Source: Ananas comosus
Lineage: Eukaryota > Streptophyta > Magnoliopsida > Poales > Bromeliaceae
NCBI RefSeq assembly: GCF_001540865.1
Contig: NC_033622.1
Coordinates: 8,794,194-8,858,193 of the forward strand
DNA: 64,000 nt
Direction of reading: 5' to 3'
Part shown: one piece after another, positions 11,450 to 21,480 of the stretch
Layout of the letters: every line of letters begins with the position of its first letter
Numbering within the stretch: the stretch's first letter is position 1
Made by a program: the position numbers and the translations under genes
Notes under the pieces: generated by a model
Told to the model about the DNA's origin: nothing
What the model saw: the letters and a program-made list of their open reading frames with translations, nothing else
Databases searched by the model: none

Positions 11450-11640
11450 TCTATTATTAAAAAGAAATCTGCTTTATTTCCTACGTAAATCCCAAGCTAA
11501 AAAACCTTATTTAAATAAAAATAGACATGTTCACAAATTTAGGGGGATAGGATATACAAAAATAAATTGCATTATTTTACTTGTATGTGGAAGTACCGAA
11601 CATTTTGCGAACACGTGTCCTAAGAGACAAAATAGGAGAG
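11450..11640 (+). pseudogene. Zinc-knuckle remnant, pararetrovirus-like
   Basis: On the plus strand one frame gives a basic stretch followed by CGSTEHFANTC at about 11587-11620, matching the last three ligands of a CCHC zinc knuckle (C-x4-H-x4-C), as found at the C end of pararetrovirus capsid or retroelement gag proteins. Orientation is opposite to the capsid-like remnant at 10560-11250, so the locus is rearranged or comprises two fragments. It ends about 250 bp upstream of the lipase start codon. Confidence 0.35.
11612..11617. promoter_or_regulatory. G-box (ABRE-like) upstream of the lipase gene
   Basis: CACGTG within ACACGTGTC, about 280 bp upstream of the lipase ATG. ACACGTGTC is a strong binding context for plant bZIP/ABF factors. 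It lies inside the zinc-knuckle remnant, in the codons for FANTCPK. Function is inferred from motif and position only. Confidence 0.4.
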
Positions 11641-11739
11641 ATAGAAAAAAAAATTTCCACAGTTTTACTGGAACCAGACACTGCACACTCTCAACGAGTG
11701 ATGGTGCAATGAACCCACATAATTAGCACCAAAATGTTT

Positions 11740-11745
11740 CACGTG
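11740..11745. promoter_or_regulatory. G-box close to the lipase TATA box
   Basis: CACGTG in TTTCACGTGGGAAA, about 25 bp upstream of the TATA box and 150 bp upstream of the ATG. G-boxes at this distance are common in seed, light or ABA-regulated plant promoters. With 11612 this makes two G-boxes 128 bp apart. Confidence 0.45.
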
Positions 11746-11767
11746 GGAAATGGTCACCCTCGCATTC

Positions 11768-11776
11768 TATATAATG
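11768..11776 (+). promoter_or_regulatory. TATA box of the lipase gene
   Basis: CTATATAAT about 120 bp upstream of the ATG at 11893. It would place the transcription start near 11800, ahead of a CT-rich leader. This is the usual plant core promoter spacing. Confidence 0.6.
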
Positions 11777-11834
11777 GGCCAACTCCTTTTGCTTCACTGC
11801 ACCTCTTCTTCTCATCCCAATCTCTCACACGTAG

Positions 11835-11838
<4 letters not shown>

Positions 11839-11871
<33 letters not shown>
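11839..11871 (+). repeat. (CT)n microsatellite in the lipase 5' leader
   Basis: About 16 uninterrupted CT units, ending some 20 bp before the start codon. Pyrimidine tracts like this are common in plant 5' untranslated regions. Its length is likely polymorphic. Confidence 0.85.
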
Positions 11872-11874
<3 letters not shown>

Positions 11875-11892
11875 CTGATCACCACTTCTATA

Positions 11893-14800
11893 ATGGCTTC
11901 TGAATCTCCCAACAAGGAGTACGTGATTTATCGGCATGAGAAAATAGGGCTACTTGATATCCTAAGCCTTTTGATCTTTAGAAGATGCTTGCTGAGTTAT
12001 AAGTTTGTGGAGATTAGTGATGCAAAGAGCGTCGAACTCAGGAACGTGCAGGTCGACTCGCTCACAGCCAGAACCCTGCTTTGCCAAAAATTTTTATCGG
12101 CGATTAGTAAGCCGTTGAAGAGTTTCGGGGGCATCATCGAGTTCCTGTTGAACTTGGTTGCTTTTAACGGTGGAATACTACGTTTTATATTGAGTGCTCT
12201 CACAGGTTTAGATCTTGCTGATCGATTAATTACTTTCCAAAGCATGAGACAACTAAGCACGTTGACGTTGCAATTTTCTTTTTTGGTCCTAGCATAGTAC
12301 ACTGATGACACCTCAACAAGCTCCTAAAGTTATTTAATTTATTCTCAGTTTATCAAAGTTCATGCCATCTCAGGCCCTGATCGAGCTTGGCAATAAGTAC
12401 GCTGATGACAAATTACCAAAACACCGTCTCTGTAGGCTAAGCTTTCAGAGTAAAAAGTTATATCACAATACAACTTTATTTGCTGGACTTCGATGTTAAC
12501 AATACTATTATTTTTTTACCTTTCATATGTTATTGTAATTAGAATTGAGAATTACTAGGTTTACAATCTAAACTTGGTTGTAATCTTACAACACCCTCAT
12601 CTGAATTATTAGTCTTCTTCTTTTCCTCTTTTTTTTTTCCTAACCAAACACCAAATTAAAAAGGGTTAGTTAATTCTAGGAATCCTTGGATAAGGAGTTG
12701 AAGGATCATAACACATTTTTATTGCAGACTTCTCATTTCTCGGTGGGATTATATGTATAGAGTTGATGTATAGAATTTCTTCTTTATTCTTTTTGTTTTT
12801 CTTGTTTTAGGTGCCATTAAATTTTCGTAATTATTCTTTTATTCTATTATCTATTATTCTTTTATTCTTTAGCTTTTTATTTTATTCTATTATTCTTCTG
12901 CTTTTTCTTTTTAAGGTAACTTAACTGAGTTCTACATACTACAATTTGAATAACAAGAAACATCCTAGATGATACGCAAATGTTATGAAAAATTATCTTT
13001 TCTTTTAACCCATATATAAATCCTACAGTTTTTGAAATACAGAGATCAAATCACATGCTTTCACTGCAGTATATAGCATATATCCAATTTTTTGTGCAGG
13101 TAAGATCAAGATTCCGGATCCTGAAGCAGCATATTATAGATCCATCATAGCCTATATTGACGATCGGCTCGATCTGTACAAAAGCAAATCCTTCATCGGC
13201 GATTTCCCATTAATAGAGCCCAAAAAAGGCCGCTTATATGAAGAATTTTCCGAACTCACCATGATGGCCTCAAAAGTAGCTTATGAGAATGCTGCTTATA
13301 TCGAAGAAGCTGTTACTGACCACTGGAAGGTATAGATAATTAATTTACTCAAGCCAAATTCCGTAAGCTTTACTACTTCTGAGCCAAGAAAAAGAATTAA
13401 ACCAAATGTTTATAATATTTAGTCAAGTGCACTTGAATTGGTACATCTGAAAAAAAAAAAAAAAAAAAAATAGAGTGAAGAAGAGTAAATATGTACATGG
13501 ATAGTCTCTATTCTATCCTGATAGTGCTACTTGTTTCTCATACTTTTCTGTTGAACAGCTTAACCTATGAATTTTTACATATGGTTCATTTTGGTCGTCT
13601 AGACTGTTTGCCAAAACTGGAGTTTTATAATAGGTTATCCTCCTCAAATCCTGTTCCTATTGAAGTGAAATAATCGAGTCATTTAAAACGGGGTAAATTG
13701 GTGATCTCATTAAAACAAGGTAGTAAAATTTTCTTTATCTCCCAAAGTGTGAAGTGAGTTTTATGTGCGAGTCATGATCGATAGGCCTCAAGTCATTTTC
13801 TATAATGAACATTTTGAATCAATAAATGATATCGTTAAACTTTCTCTAGAAGATTTAAAAGACTAAGAATTATAATTTGTTGATTTTTTAAAATCATTTA
13901 TGTCATGATCAAAAGGCCTCAAATTGGATAGTTTTTTATAGCCTATGTAGCCGTTTGCTCACTTAATTGTATTAAATAATTTATATTCAATGAACTTATA
14001 ATACATAATTCTTTTCACTATCTTGATCATTTTTGACAACCCTGATCTTATGTTGAGAAGCTTAAGCCTCTATTTTCATAGCGTTGTTCAATTTTAACCC
14101 TTTATTTTGTAATCTTTTAATCTACTAGATAATGAATTTAAAAATTATGAAATCCAATTTCTAAACATTTCAAATGCCCTAGATCATGTTTGATAGTCAC
14201 ACACACGCACACACATACTAGGCTAGTATGTTTTCGAAAGTACAGAGGTCACTATACTTTTATTACAATAAAATATTTAATTCGGCAATCGATTCCATTA
14301 GATATGTGATCTATACTATTGAAATGTATTTAGAAACAAAATCTCTTATTTTATTTTTGACATCATTTGCCTTCAAAACAAGTAGTCTAAAAAATGAATA
14401 TTGGTTAAAAATAAAAATCTTATAAAAAATAGTTTTAGAAGGCTTAAATATTTTTTTTTTTTGCGGGAAAAGAAGGCTTAAATTTTTTATAGGAAGTACA
14501 AATCTTACTCTTGATGTTAAAATAAAAAAAAATTATTAAAATTTTACCTAATTTAGATTGTTATGCACTTTTGAACTTACCTCTATACCTGCCACATCAG
14601 CCATTACAATTTTAATTTTTGAGACTTCTTCATCATGACTTAGCAAATGATGTCAAAAAAATTATAACATTTGCCCTTTAAATAGATCCAATAGTACAGA
14701 TCGGGTCTAACGGATCGCTGTTCGTCGAATCAGATGTTCTATCATTGATAACAACTTAAAACTGCAAAGGCTTCTGTTGTTTTGAAAGCATACAATCTGG

Positions 14801-16134
14801 ACTTTCTCTATCTCTAGATCTCTCACTCTCTCTCTATATATAAACAAACAAAGAGAGAGAGAGGGAGCTAAAATACTTCTAGAAGCAAATAGCAAATGTT
14901 ACTTCCGCATCATTTTCAACGGTTGGGAATCTGAATTGATGATCGGCCTTGTCAAATGCAATTTAAGCTATTTGAATTTTATAGAAATTAAATTTTGCAA
15001 TTTAGGAAGTCATTTGTTTAGTGATCAAGTCATCTCAATTTTACTTTATATTACCTATGAAAATTATTAATTTTCATACCACGGGAATATTAGGCAACTG
15101 ATGCTGTAAATTCATGAAGTATGAAATATAAAAGTTCAAATAGCTTAAATAAAGTTTAACAGTATGCATGGATCGCTGATTACGATAATATCGCTGGAAG
15201 TGACATGGAAGTGAACAACATCGTTTACTTTTAGAAGTATTCTAGCTTAACTCTAGAATACTTCTAAAAGCAAATGCGAACCCTTTACTTCCACATCATT
15301 TCGCTAAAAGGTCATCTGAATTGACCATTTGTAACAGTAAATATAATTTAGGCTATTTGAACTTCTTTTAGGTTTCAAAAAATTTTATAATTTTTTTTAT
15401 ATTAGTTGTTTGCTCTTCAAGTGGTTCAAAAATTGAGAAATTTTTAATTGCGAAAAAGAAAAGAATTGAAACCACTTCATCACTAGGCAAATGATATCAT
15501 AAAATTGTGCGATTTGGGTTCTAGGAATTTTGAATATCTTTGATCATATTTGATGCCTAGGATTTACTATTTGATGGTGATATTATTATGGATTTAAGGG
15601 CTGAAAAGTTGATAGTAAATATTATTCATCTACTATCTGTAGTATAGTAATTCAACTCTCTCTTCACCCTTTATAAACATATATATTGAAGACACATACG
15701 TACTCACGAAATTCTAAATATCTAAATAAAAAGCCTAGGAATGACTACCAAAATATCGGCCTTCAGAGAAATATCCAACCAGAAAATCATGCATGTGCAA
15801 ATGAATTGAATTAAAATATTGACTTAAAAAAATAATAATAAGGAATATTAATACAAAACTGCACCTTAAAATAGTTTGTAATGGGCAATAAAGTCCTTAG
15901 TACTGCAAGATGAATTATATTACCATTAATTTATACCCAACACACAGTTTACATCTCGATTACAGTGTTCATTATTTATTTAATGTGTAATAATAAGGTG
16001 TTTATGATTTATGCAGATGCACTTCGTAGGATTTTACAGTTGCTGGAACAGTAAGTATACAGCCATAAACATTGGTCTCATCCTATAAAAATTTTCCTTT
16101 TCTATCTTAATAAGATAAATTGTTATCAGAAGAT

Positions 16135-16165
<31 letters not shown>

Positions 16166-16701
16166 TTGAGCTGGAATACTATCGGTAGCAAACGGGCTCC
16201 GTTGCCACCTATTTGTTTTTGATGATGGAGCTTTCAAATCAACTATTGGCATCGTTGAACATGATCTATACCACTTAAAGTATTTAGAAATCAAATTTTA
16301 TACTTTTCCGATATTATTCTCTTTTCCATCAAGTGGGCGTAAAAATGAACAGCTGAAAATGAATATCCTCTATAAAATGATGATAGAAATTTTGTAATCA
16401 AGATCGAAAGTATAGATCTTATTCTAAATAGTTTAAAGAATCTTCTCACCAAAATTCAATTGATTTGGATAGTTTTACACCGTTAAACGAGAAAACGCCT
16501 CATATCTACCATTAAAATTACAAATTTTGAAACCCTTTGATTATTAGGTCAGTGATGTCGAAATCATTTGAAATTTTGTTTCTTGATACTTCAAGTGGTA
16601 TAGATCATGTTCAACGGTGCCGATCGTCAATTTAAGAGCTCCATCATAAAAAACAAATGGGTGGCAACGGAGCCAGTATGCTACCGATAGCATTCCAGCT
16701 C

Positions 16702-16759
<58 letters not shown>

Positions 16760-17159
16760 TATAGTCCGGCCGGGATACTATTGATAGCACCAAGAATTTG
16801 GTACCATCGAGTTTTCCACCATTAGATTTAACCCTTTGATTATTTTTACCCATTAGATTATACTATTCAACCAACCAATCACTGAACCCTAAGGGGCCCA
16901 CATCATCTTAACCCTTTGATTCTATATATATATAGAATTAGATTAGAATACTATCAATAGCACCAAGTTATTAGTGCTATTAGTTTTTTAACCCTTGGAT
17001 TGAGAAATGTGCGGTTAGGATGATGTGGGCCCCCTAGGGTTTAGTGAGTGGTTGGTTGAATAGTATAATCTAACGGGTAAAAATAATCAAAGAGTTAAAT
17101 CTAGCAGTGAAAAACTCGATAGCACCAAATCCTTGGTGCTATCGATAGTATCCCAGCCG

Positions 17160-17228
<69 letters not shown>

Positions 17229-18734
17229 GTGTGGAGCTAAAATATTTCTATAAACTTAATAGTAGTGCATGCTCTCAATCAAGTTTTTAACCCTTACATG
17301 TCTAATATTTAGTGGGCGTAGGATAGTATGTAATCCAAAGACTAAAAATTTGGGAGTAGGCACATTACATGTGCTTCTTAATTATAGCATTACCCAAGAA
17401 AAACTACATGTTTGTGTGCATGTGTGTATATCTACTCATTTGTATGGCTAATTAAATGACTTTAAATTCACACACAGAATTCTTGAACAACTACACAACA
17501 CAAGCTTTCATCTTCTGCGATAAGGCGGAAGACGCCAACTACATCGTTTTGGCATTCCGCGGCACTGAGCCTTTCAATGCGAAAGACTGGGTCACCGACA
17601 TCGACCTCTCTATGTTGTACATGGGCAAGCTAGGTTATGTTCATCTCGGATTTCTCAAGGCACTTGGCCTTCAAGATGAAAAGGATTACCGTAAAGGTTT
17701 CCCAAAGGATTTTCCTGTGGAACCCGACCAGCCCATCGCATACTACACACTCAGAGCAGAACTTAAATTGTTGCTAAGGAAGCACAAAAATGCAAAGATA
17801 GTTATAACTGGTCATAGCTTGGGAGGTGCACTTGCGACCATCTTTCTATGTTTGCTAGCAATGCATGATCAAGTTGATATCTTGAAGTCACTGCTCGGTG
17901 TACTAACCTTTGGGCAACCTAGGGTTGGAAATGCTGGCTTCCAAGACTATGTCGACTCCGTTATGATATCAAATTACTATAGGATGGTGTACCGCTTCGA
18001 CATTGTCCCTCGGGTCCCCTTAGATATTCCGATTATCTCGCCTTTCAAACATGGCGGTATCTGCATGTACTACAACGGATGGTACGAAAGAAAGGTATCA
18101 TCGTCAAAATCAATGTTTGTTATTGTTGTTTATATAATCATCTATTATTATAATTACAACTCTAATTGACGATAATATTATTAATTAGTTTTGTTTCATA
18201 AAAGCAATGTTATTTCAAACGAAGTTACAGTTCTAGTGAGTCAATCTTATTATTAATTGCAGTTATTATTACTTATTAGCACAATTGGTTTTTACTTTTT
18301 ATCTATTTGCAAGGCTTAGAGTAGTACATGATCTCATTTTAATCTAGAAGAACATGAATTATTACGAATTCTAATTAATAAACATAATTTTGCAAGAATA
18401 TTTAACTAATTTTTCTAGATCTTGCTTCATTTCTTAACGGCAGGAGGATAAAGAAGTCCCAAATCCTAACTACATTGATCCAAAATATATTATCCCCATG
18501 TACTTAAATGCTTGGGGTGACCTCATCAAGGCTTTCTTCTTAGGGAAGACACAGGGAAAAGATTTCAAGGAAGGGATTATCTCACTCCTCTATAGGGCTC
18601 TGGGACTAATTGTGCCTGGCGTTGCCTCTCACAGTCCTAGAGACTATGTGAATGCTGGCAGACTGGCCAAGATGACTGCCAAGGAGGTCTTCTATGATAA
18701 ATCCTTTATTAATGAACATGAGACCTACATATAA
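11893..18734 (+). CDS. Class-3 triacylglycerol lipase, OBL1-like (five exons, intact)
   Basis: Predicted exons: 11893-12205, 13100-13329, 16017-16050, 17478-18094, 18444-18734. All borders are GT..AG; the phases join to 494 codons plus stop. The start is the first ATG after the TATA box and CT-rich leader. The N end (residues 78-104) is hydrophobic, as in oil-body lipases where this part binds the lipid droplet. Exon 2 begins GKIKIPDPEAAYYRS and the core follows: FCDKAEDANYIVLAFRGTEP, the nucleophile elbow GHSLGG with Ser306, YRFDIVPRVP with Asp367, and SHSPRDYVN with His461; these three are my proposed triad (His384 in FKHGG is an alternative). By family it would hydrolyse triacylglycerol on lipid droplets. 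I see no disabling change, although the gene is surrounded by transposons and has MITEs in two introns. Splicing is unconfirmed by transcripts. Confidence 0.88.
13452..13471. repeat. Poly(A) run in lipase intron 2
   Basis: About 20 consecutive A bases in intron 2 (13330-16016). The rest of this intron is AT-rich with no coding potential apart from the foldback elements near 14862-15375 and a short CA-rich patch near 14200. Confidence 0.7.
14862..15254. mobile_element. Foldback MITE in lipase intron 2
   Basis: The left arm (from 14862: AGGGAGCTAAAATACTTCT, AGAAGCAAAT, ACTTCC, AAGCTATTTGAA) is repeated in inverted order toward 15254 (TTCAAATAGCTTAAAT, GGAAGTGA, ACTTTTAGAAGTATTCTAG, CTTAACTCT). 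Arms are about 110-125 bp with mismatches. There are no coding sequences, as in non-autonomous foldback elements. A GA-rich run precedes it at 14850-14862. Confidence 0.6.
15255..15375. mobile_element. Half copy of the same foldback MITE
   Basis: TAGAATACTTCTAAAAGCAAAT, cited by position from 15255, through ACTTCCACATCATTTCG and TTAGGCTATTTGAACT, matches the left arm of the element at 14862. It abuts that element head to tail, creating a perfect inverted repeat of 16-bp arms (15230-15245 and 15253-15268) around a 7-bp spacer. No second arm was found. Confidence 0.5.
16162..16707. mobile_element. Foldback MITE in lipase intron 3, first copy
   Basis: The termini are AGAGTTGAGCTGGAATACTAT and its inverse (16687-16707). 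The long inverted arms (about 16162-16330 and 16545-16707) share CGGTAGC, CTCCGTTGCCACC, ATTTGTTTTT, GATGGAGCT, and CGTTGAACATGATCTATACC. No coding content. It is bordered by a (TA)n run on the left and a (CT)n run on the right. Confidence 0.78.
16708..16762. repeat. (CT)n then (TA)n microsatellite between two foldback elements
   Basis: About 20 CT units followed by a short TATATATATATT run. The same pairing of CT and TA runs borders the neighbouring foldback copies (16136-16161 and 17164-17225), so the runs may belong to the element termini rather than being chance neighbours. Confidence 0.8.
16763..17163. mobile_element. Foldback MITE in lipase intron 3, second copy (composite)
   Basis: The ends are AGTCCGGCCGGGATACTAT and its near inverse at 17145-17163. 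The arms 16763-16915 and 17015-17163 match over long stretches (TAGCACCAAG, ATCGAGTTTT, GGTTGAATAGTATAATCTAA in inverse). A third terminus, AGAATTAGATTAGAATACTAT at 16935, sits in the middle after a short TA run, so this looks like one copy inside or fused with another. The shared ending with the element at 16162 is GGxATACTATxGxTAGCA. Confidence 0.75.
17164..17225. repeat. (CT)n-(TA)n microsatellite in lipase intron 3
   Basis: About 17 CT units followed by about 14 TA units, next to the foldback terminus at 17163. It lies about 250 bp upstream of the exon 4 acceptor (AG at 17476-17477). Confidence 0.85.
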
Positions 18735-19122
18735 AGAGAGATAGATCTGAAGCCTTGTTCCAAGATGGTTGATGCATGTTGCATAAGTTATGTTGACGTT
18801 TTCTCTCCCTTCGTTCCTATGTTTACGACATTTTAATTTCTTGGTCTTTCTTGTGTGCTAGCTAGCTACCTGCAGTTTATCCGTGTACCTTGTCATGAAT
18901 GATCATAAATAATTAATGCATCATAGATTTGATCTATACATAATTGCGAGATCTTTAAATGTCTAAGGCTTAATCAAACTCTACGTGTAGTGGATCACCA
19001 ATTTTAATGTATTTCGCTCAAACCGTACTTGAATCGTGGCGATTCCCATAATCATGTGTTTAAAATTTATTGCGAAAGTGAAAAAAGTAATCTACATTCT
19101 CCAACTTTTTTTATATGTACAT
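18735..19122 (+). other. Lipase 3' flank, probable 3' untranslated region
   Basis: AT-rich sequence after the lipase stop, with an ATAAATAAT-like polyadenylation signal at about 18905 and TG-rich sequence before it. No gene is visible. The copia LTR starts at 19123. Confidence 0.45.
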
Positions 19123-19763
19123 TGTTAAAATCGGAACGGCAAAAAATAGATCCAGAAAAATACTTAATGCAGGAAGAGAAAAAAAAAGAAAAGAGCACAC
19201 CGATAATTAACGTGGTTTGGCCACCGGCCTACGTTCACGGGCGAAGACGGAATAAATAATTTAATAATGTCGAAAGGCGGAGTACAAAAAAAGATCTCTA
19301 AAGAATCAAAACGTAATTAGATCTAAAACGCCGCAATTCGCATCCGTACAAAATATCTTACGTGGCTCATTCCTCTGACCAATGCGCACCACGTCGCGGT
19401 TGCCGTACAGACGCAAGCATTAAAGAAGAGATGGCTCCGACTCAATTGAGAACTTAATTAAGCATCGCCTCTTAATTAAGGTTGCGGCTCCTCATACGGA
19501 CCAACCTGGCTCGGTCAACTCTTTCCAATATATAGAGCTTAATTAGAGAATAGCTTGAGTCGCGGCTACATTAAGTTGGCCGTAGCATGTATATATAATA
19601 CATGTCTCCAAATTAAAATGTAATTTTAATTCTAATTCAATTAGAATTACACTCCTATTTATAATTTATATATGCCAAATTAAATTTAAATTATTTTTTA
19701 TCCTAATTAGATTATGATTTACCTTCCATTTAGATAACTACAAATCTAAACGAAATTTTAACA
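19123..19763 (-). repeat. 3' LTR of the copia element
   Basis: 641 bp with ends TGTTAAAAT and ATTTTAACA, a perfect 9-bp inverted terminal match. A polypurine tract (AAGGTGGAGAT on the minus strand) directly adjoins its inner edge. Right half is AT-rich. The 5' LTR is not in the window, so no age estimate is possible. Confidence 0.85.
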
Positions 19764-19779
19764 ATCTCCACCTTGATTT
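19764..19779 (-). other. Polypurine tract of the copia element
   Basis: Minus strand AAATCAAGGTGGAGAT directly before the LTR. AAGGTGGAGA-type tracts are typical for plant copia elements. Confidence 0.8.
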
Positions 19780-19936
19780 AATTTGTAGTTTAGCCGCTAT
19801 GTCGAGATCACTATAAAACTCCACATTGAATTTAATTCGCCTCAATGCTCTTTAACACTCCGTGCTCCGCCTTCTCCAAATGCCCCATAGGGACTCATGA
19901 TCAAGTGCTGCCAACCGCCACCAAGTCTAAACAATA

Positions 19937-20400
19937 CTAGAACTTCACAATAGTAAGAAACTTAGTAAGCATATCCGCCGGATTGTCCTTAGTACCAATT
20001 TTCTTAACAGTCACCGTACGTTTCCGAATCACATCCTGAACAAAGTAAAACTTTACATCGATGTGCTTTGTTCTCTCATGAAACATCTGATTTTTAAACA
20101 AATGAATAGCACTTTGACTATCTGAATAAACAATCGTCGGATCCGAATAAGAAATAAGCTCGATCTCCAAATAAGCCTCTTAGCCAAATAGTTTCCTTCA
20201 CATGCACCCTCTATCGTAGCAATATATTCCGCCTCAGTTGTAGACAAGGTGATAATAGGTTGTAATAAAGCTTTCCAACTAACTAAACATCCACCAATAG
20301 AGAATACATAATCTGAAAGTGATCTTCTCCTATCCAAATTACCTGCAAACTCCGAATCAACATATCCAACCACACCATCCTTACACCTCCCAAACTCCAA
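19937..20400 (-). pseudogene. Copia RNase H, frameshifted
   Basis: Two overlapping frames together cover RNase H: first GYVDSEFAGNLDRRRS, CLVSWKALLQ and LSTTEAEYIA (20400-20170), then IVYSDSQSAIHLFKN, RTKHIDVKFYFV and NPADMLTK (20135-19937). The first acidic residues (D in GYVDSEF, E in TEAEY, D in YSDSQSA) are conserved for family catalysis. The frame changes near 20165, so no full protein is made. Confidence 0.88.
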
Positions 20401-20672
20401 ACAAGTGCTAGTCGTACCTCGTAAGTATCTCAGAATCCACTTAACAGCCTGCTAATGAGCCTTACCAGGATTTATCATGTATCTGCTAACCATGCTCACT
20501 GCGTAGGAGATGTCTGGCAGTGTGTAAACCATGGCGTACATGATGCTCCCGACTGCACTAGAATAGGGAACATGAGACATGTACTCTCGCTCATCATTAG
20601 ACTATAGTGATAACTCGACAGAAAGTCTGAAACGCACTGCAAAAGGCCTAGTGCTCACCAATTTTGCGTCTG

Positions 20673-21110
20673 TCATCCCAAAACGCTATATTTCTTCTGT
20701 GTTAAATGCAGTAATCCTAACTTTTTGTCCTTCTTAATTTTCATACCAAAGATTTTCTTAGCAACACCTAGATCTTTCATCTCAAACTCACCCTTAAGTA
20801 AACCCTTCAATTTATTTATCTCAACTATGTCACTGGAAGTAATTACCATATCATCGATATAGAGCAATATATATATGAAAGATCTTTTATCAAGCTTTCT
20901 AAAGTACACGCAACTATCACGCTTGCTTCTGGAATATCCGTGACCTGTCATGAAAGAGTTAAACTGCTTGTACCATTGTCGAGAAGACTGCTTTAAGCCA
21001 TAAAGTGATTTCTTTAACAGGCAAAAATGGTCCTCATTCCCTTCAGTAATGAATCCCTTCGGTTGTTTTATATAAATTTGCTCCTTAAGTTCTCCATGTA
21101 GAAAAGCTGT
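20673..21110 (-). pseudogene. Copia reverse transcriptase, 5' cut by CACTA insertion
   Basis: Open from 21110 to 20673 with FLHGELKEQIYIKQPKGF, KKSLYGLKQSSRQWYKQF, the catalytic YIDDMVITSS and EFEMKDLGVAKKIFG. The open frame continues upstream (to 21326) only by chance, through CACTA sequence. The N-terminal RT motifs are missing. Confidence 0.9.
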
Positions 21111-21310
21111 CACTACAAGATGAAGCAAATTTGGCGGCGACTTTTTCGTGGCGAAAACAATTGTCGCCACGAATGTAGAAGATATGGTGGCGACATAAAA
21201 ATGTCGCCGCCAATACATAAACAATGGTGGCGACAAATGTTGCCGCCGATACATAAACAATAGTTGCGACAAATATACGTCGCCGCCAATATTTAATAAG
21301 TGTCGCCGCG
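21111..21310. repeat. CACTA left terminus and subterminal repeats
   Basis: Starts CACTACAAGATG at 21111 with a possible 3-bp flank TGT. GGCGGCGAC, GTCGCCACG, GTGGCGACA (21192 and 21229), TGTCGCCGCC and CGTCGCCGCC alternate in direct and inverted orientation, forming several hairpin-capable units separated by ATACATAAACAATGG-like spacers. Such subterminal repeats bind transposase in En/Spm elements. Confidence 0.75.
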
Positions 21311-21419
21311 GCGTATTTCCATACATCTCGCCCTTACTTCCCTCCGCCTTTTTGGATCAGAAAATCATCCTTTTTCATCTCCCTCTCAATTTCTCTCTTT
21401 CGCCTCCTCTCTCCGCCCC

Positions 21420-21438
21420 CCCTCTCTCTCTCTCTTCA

Positions 21439-21478
<40 letters not shown>

Positions 21479-21480
21479 CG
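21420..21480 (+). repeat. CT-rich leader of the PEX6 fragment
   Basis: CTCTCTCTC tracts with short interruptions about 90-150 bp upstream of the PEX6-like ATG at 21569. It resembles a plant 5' untranslated region and suggests the capture includes sequence upstream of PEX6. Confidence 0.6.

Larger units (their letters stand above)
19123..21110 (-). mobile_element. Ty1/copia retrotransposon, 3' part only
   Basis: In minus orientation: RT (21110-20673), RNase H (20400-19937), polypurine tract, 3' LTR (19763-19123). The 5' half (gag, protease, integrase, 5' LTR) is absent because the CACTA terminus begins at 21111 inside RT, between the FLHGELKEQIY motif and its upstream neighbour. The missing half would lie beyond the right CACTA end, which is itself lost. 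RT wording (QPKGF, SLYGLKQSSRQWYKQF) fits the Tork/Tnt1-like lineage; I am not certain of the clade. Confidence 0.85.

Noticed and set aside
17456..18169. Lipase as an intronless gene starting at the Met at 17456
   Set aside because: The Met lies in intron 3; splice sites at 17478 and 18094 and the upstream exons give a full family-length protein in frame.
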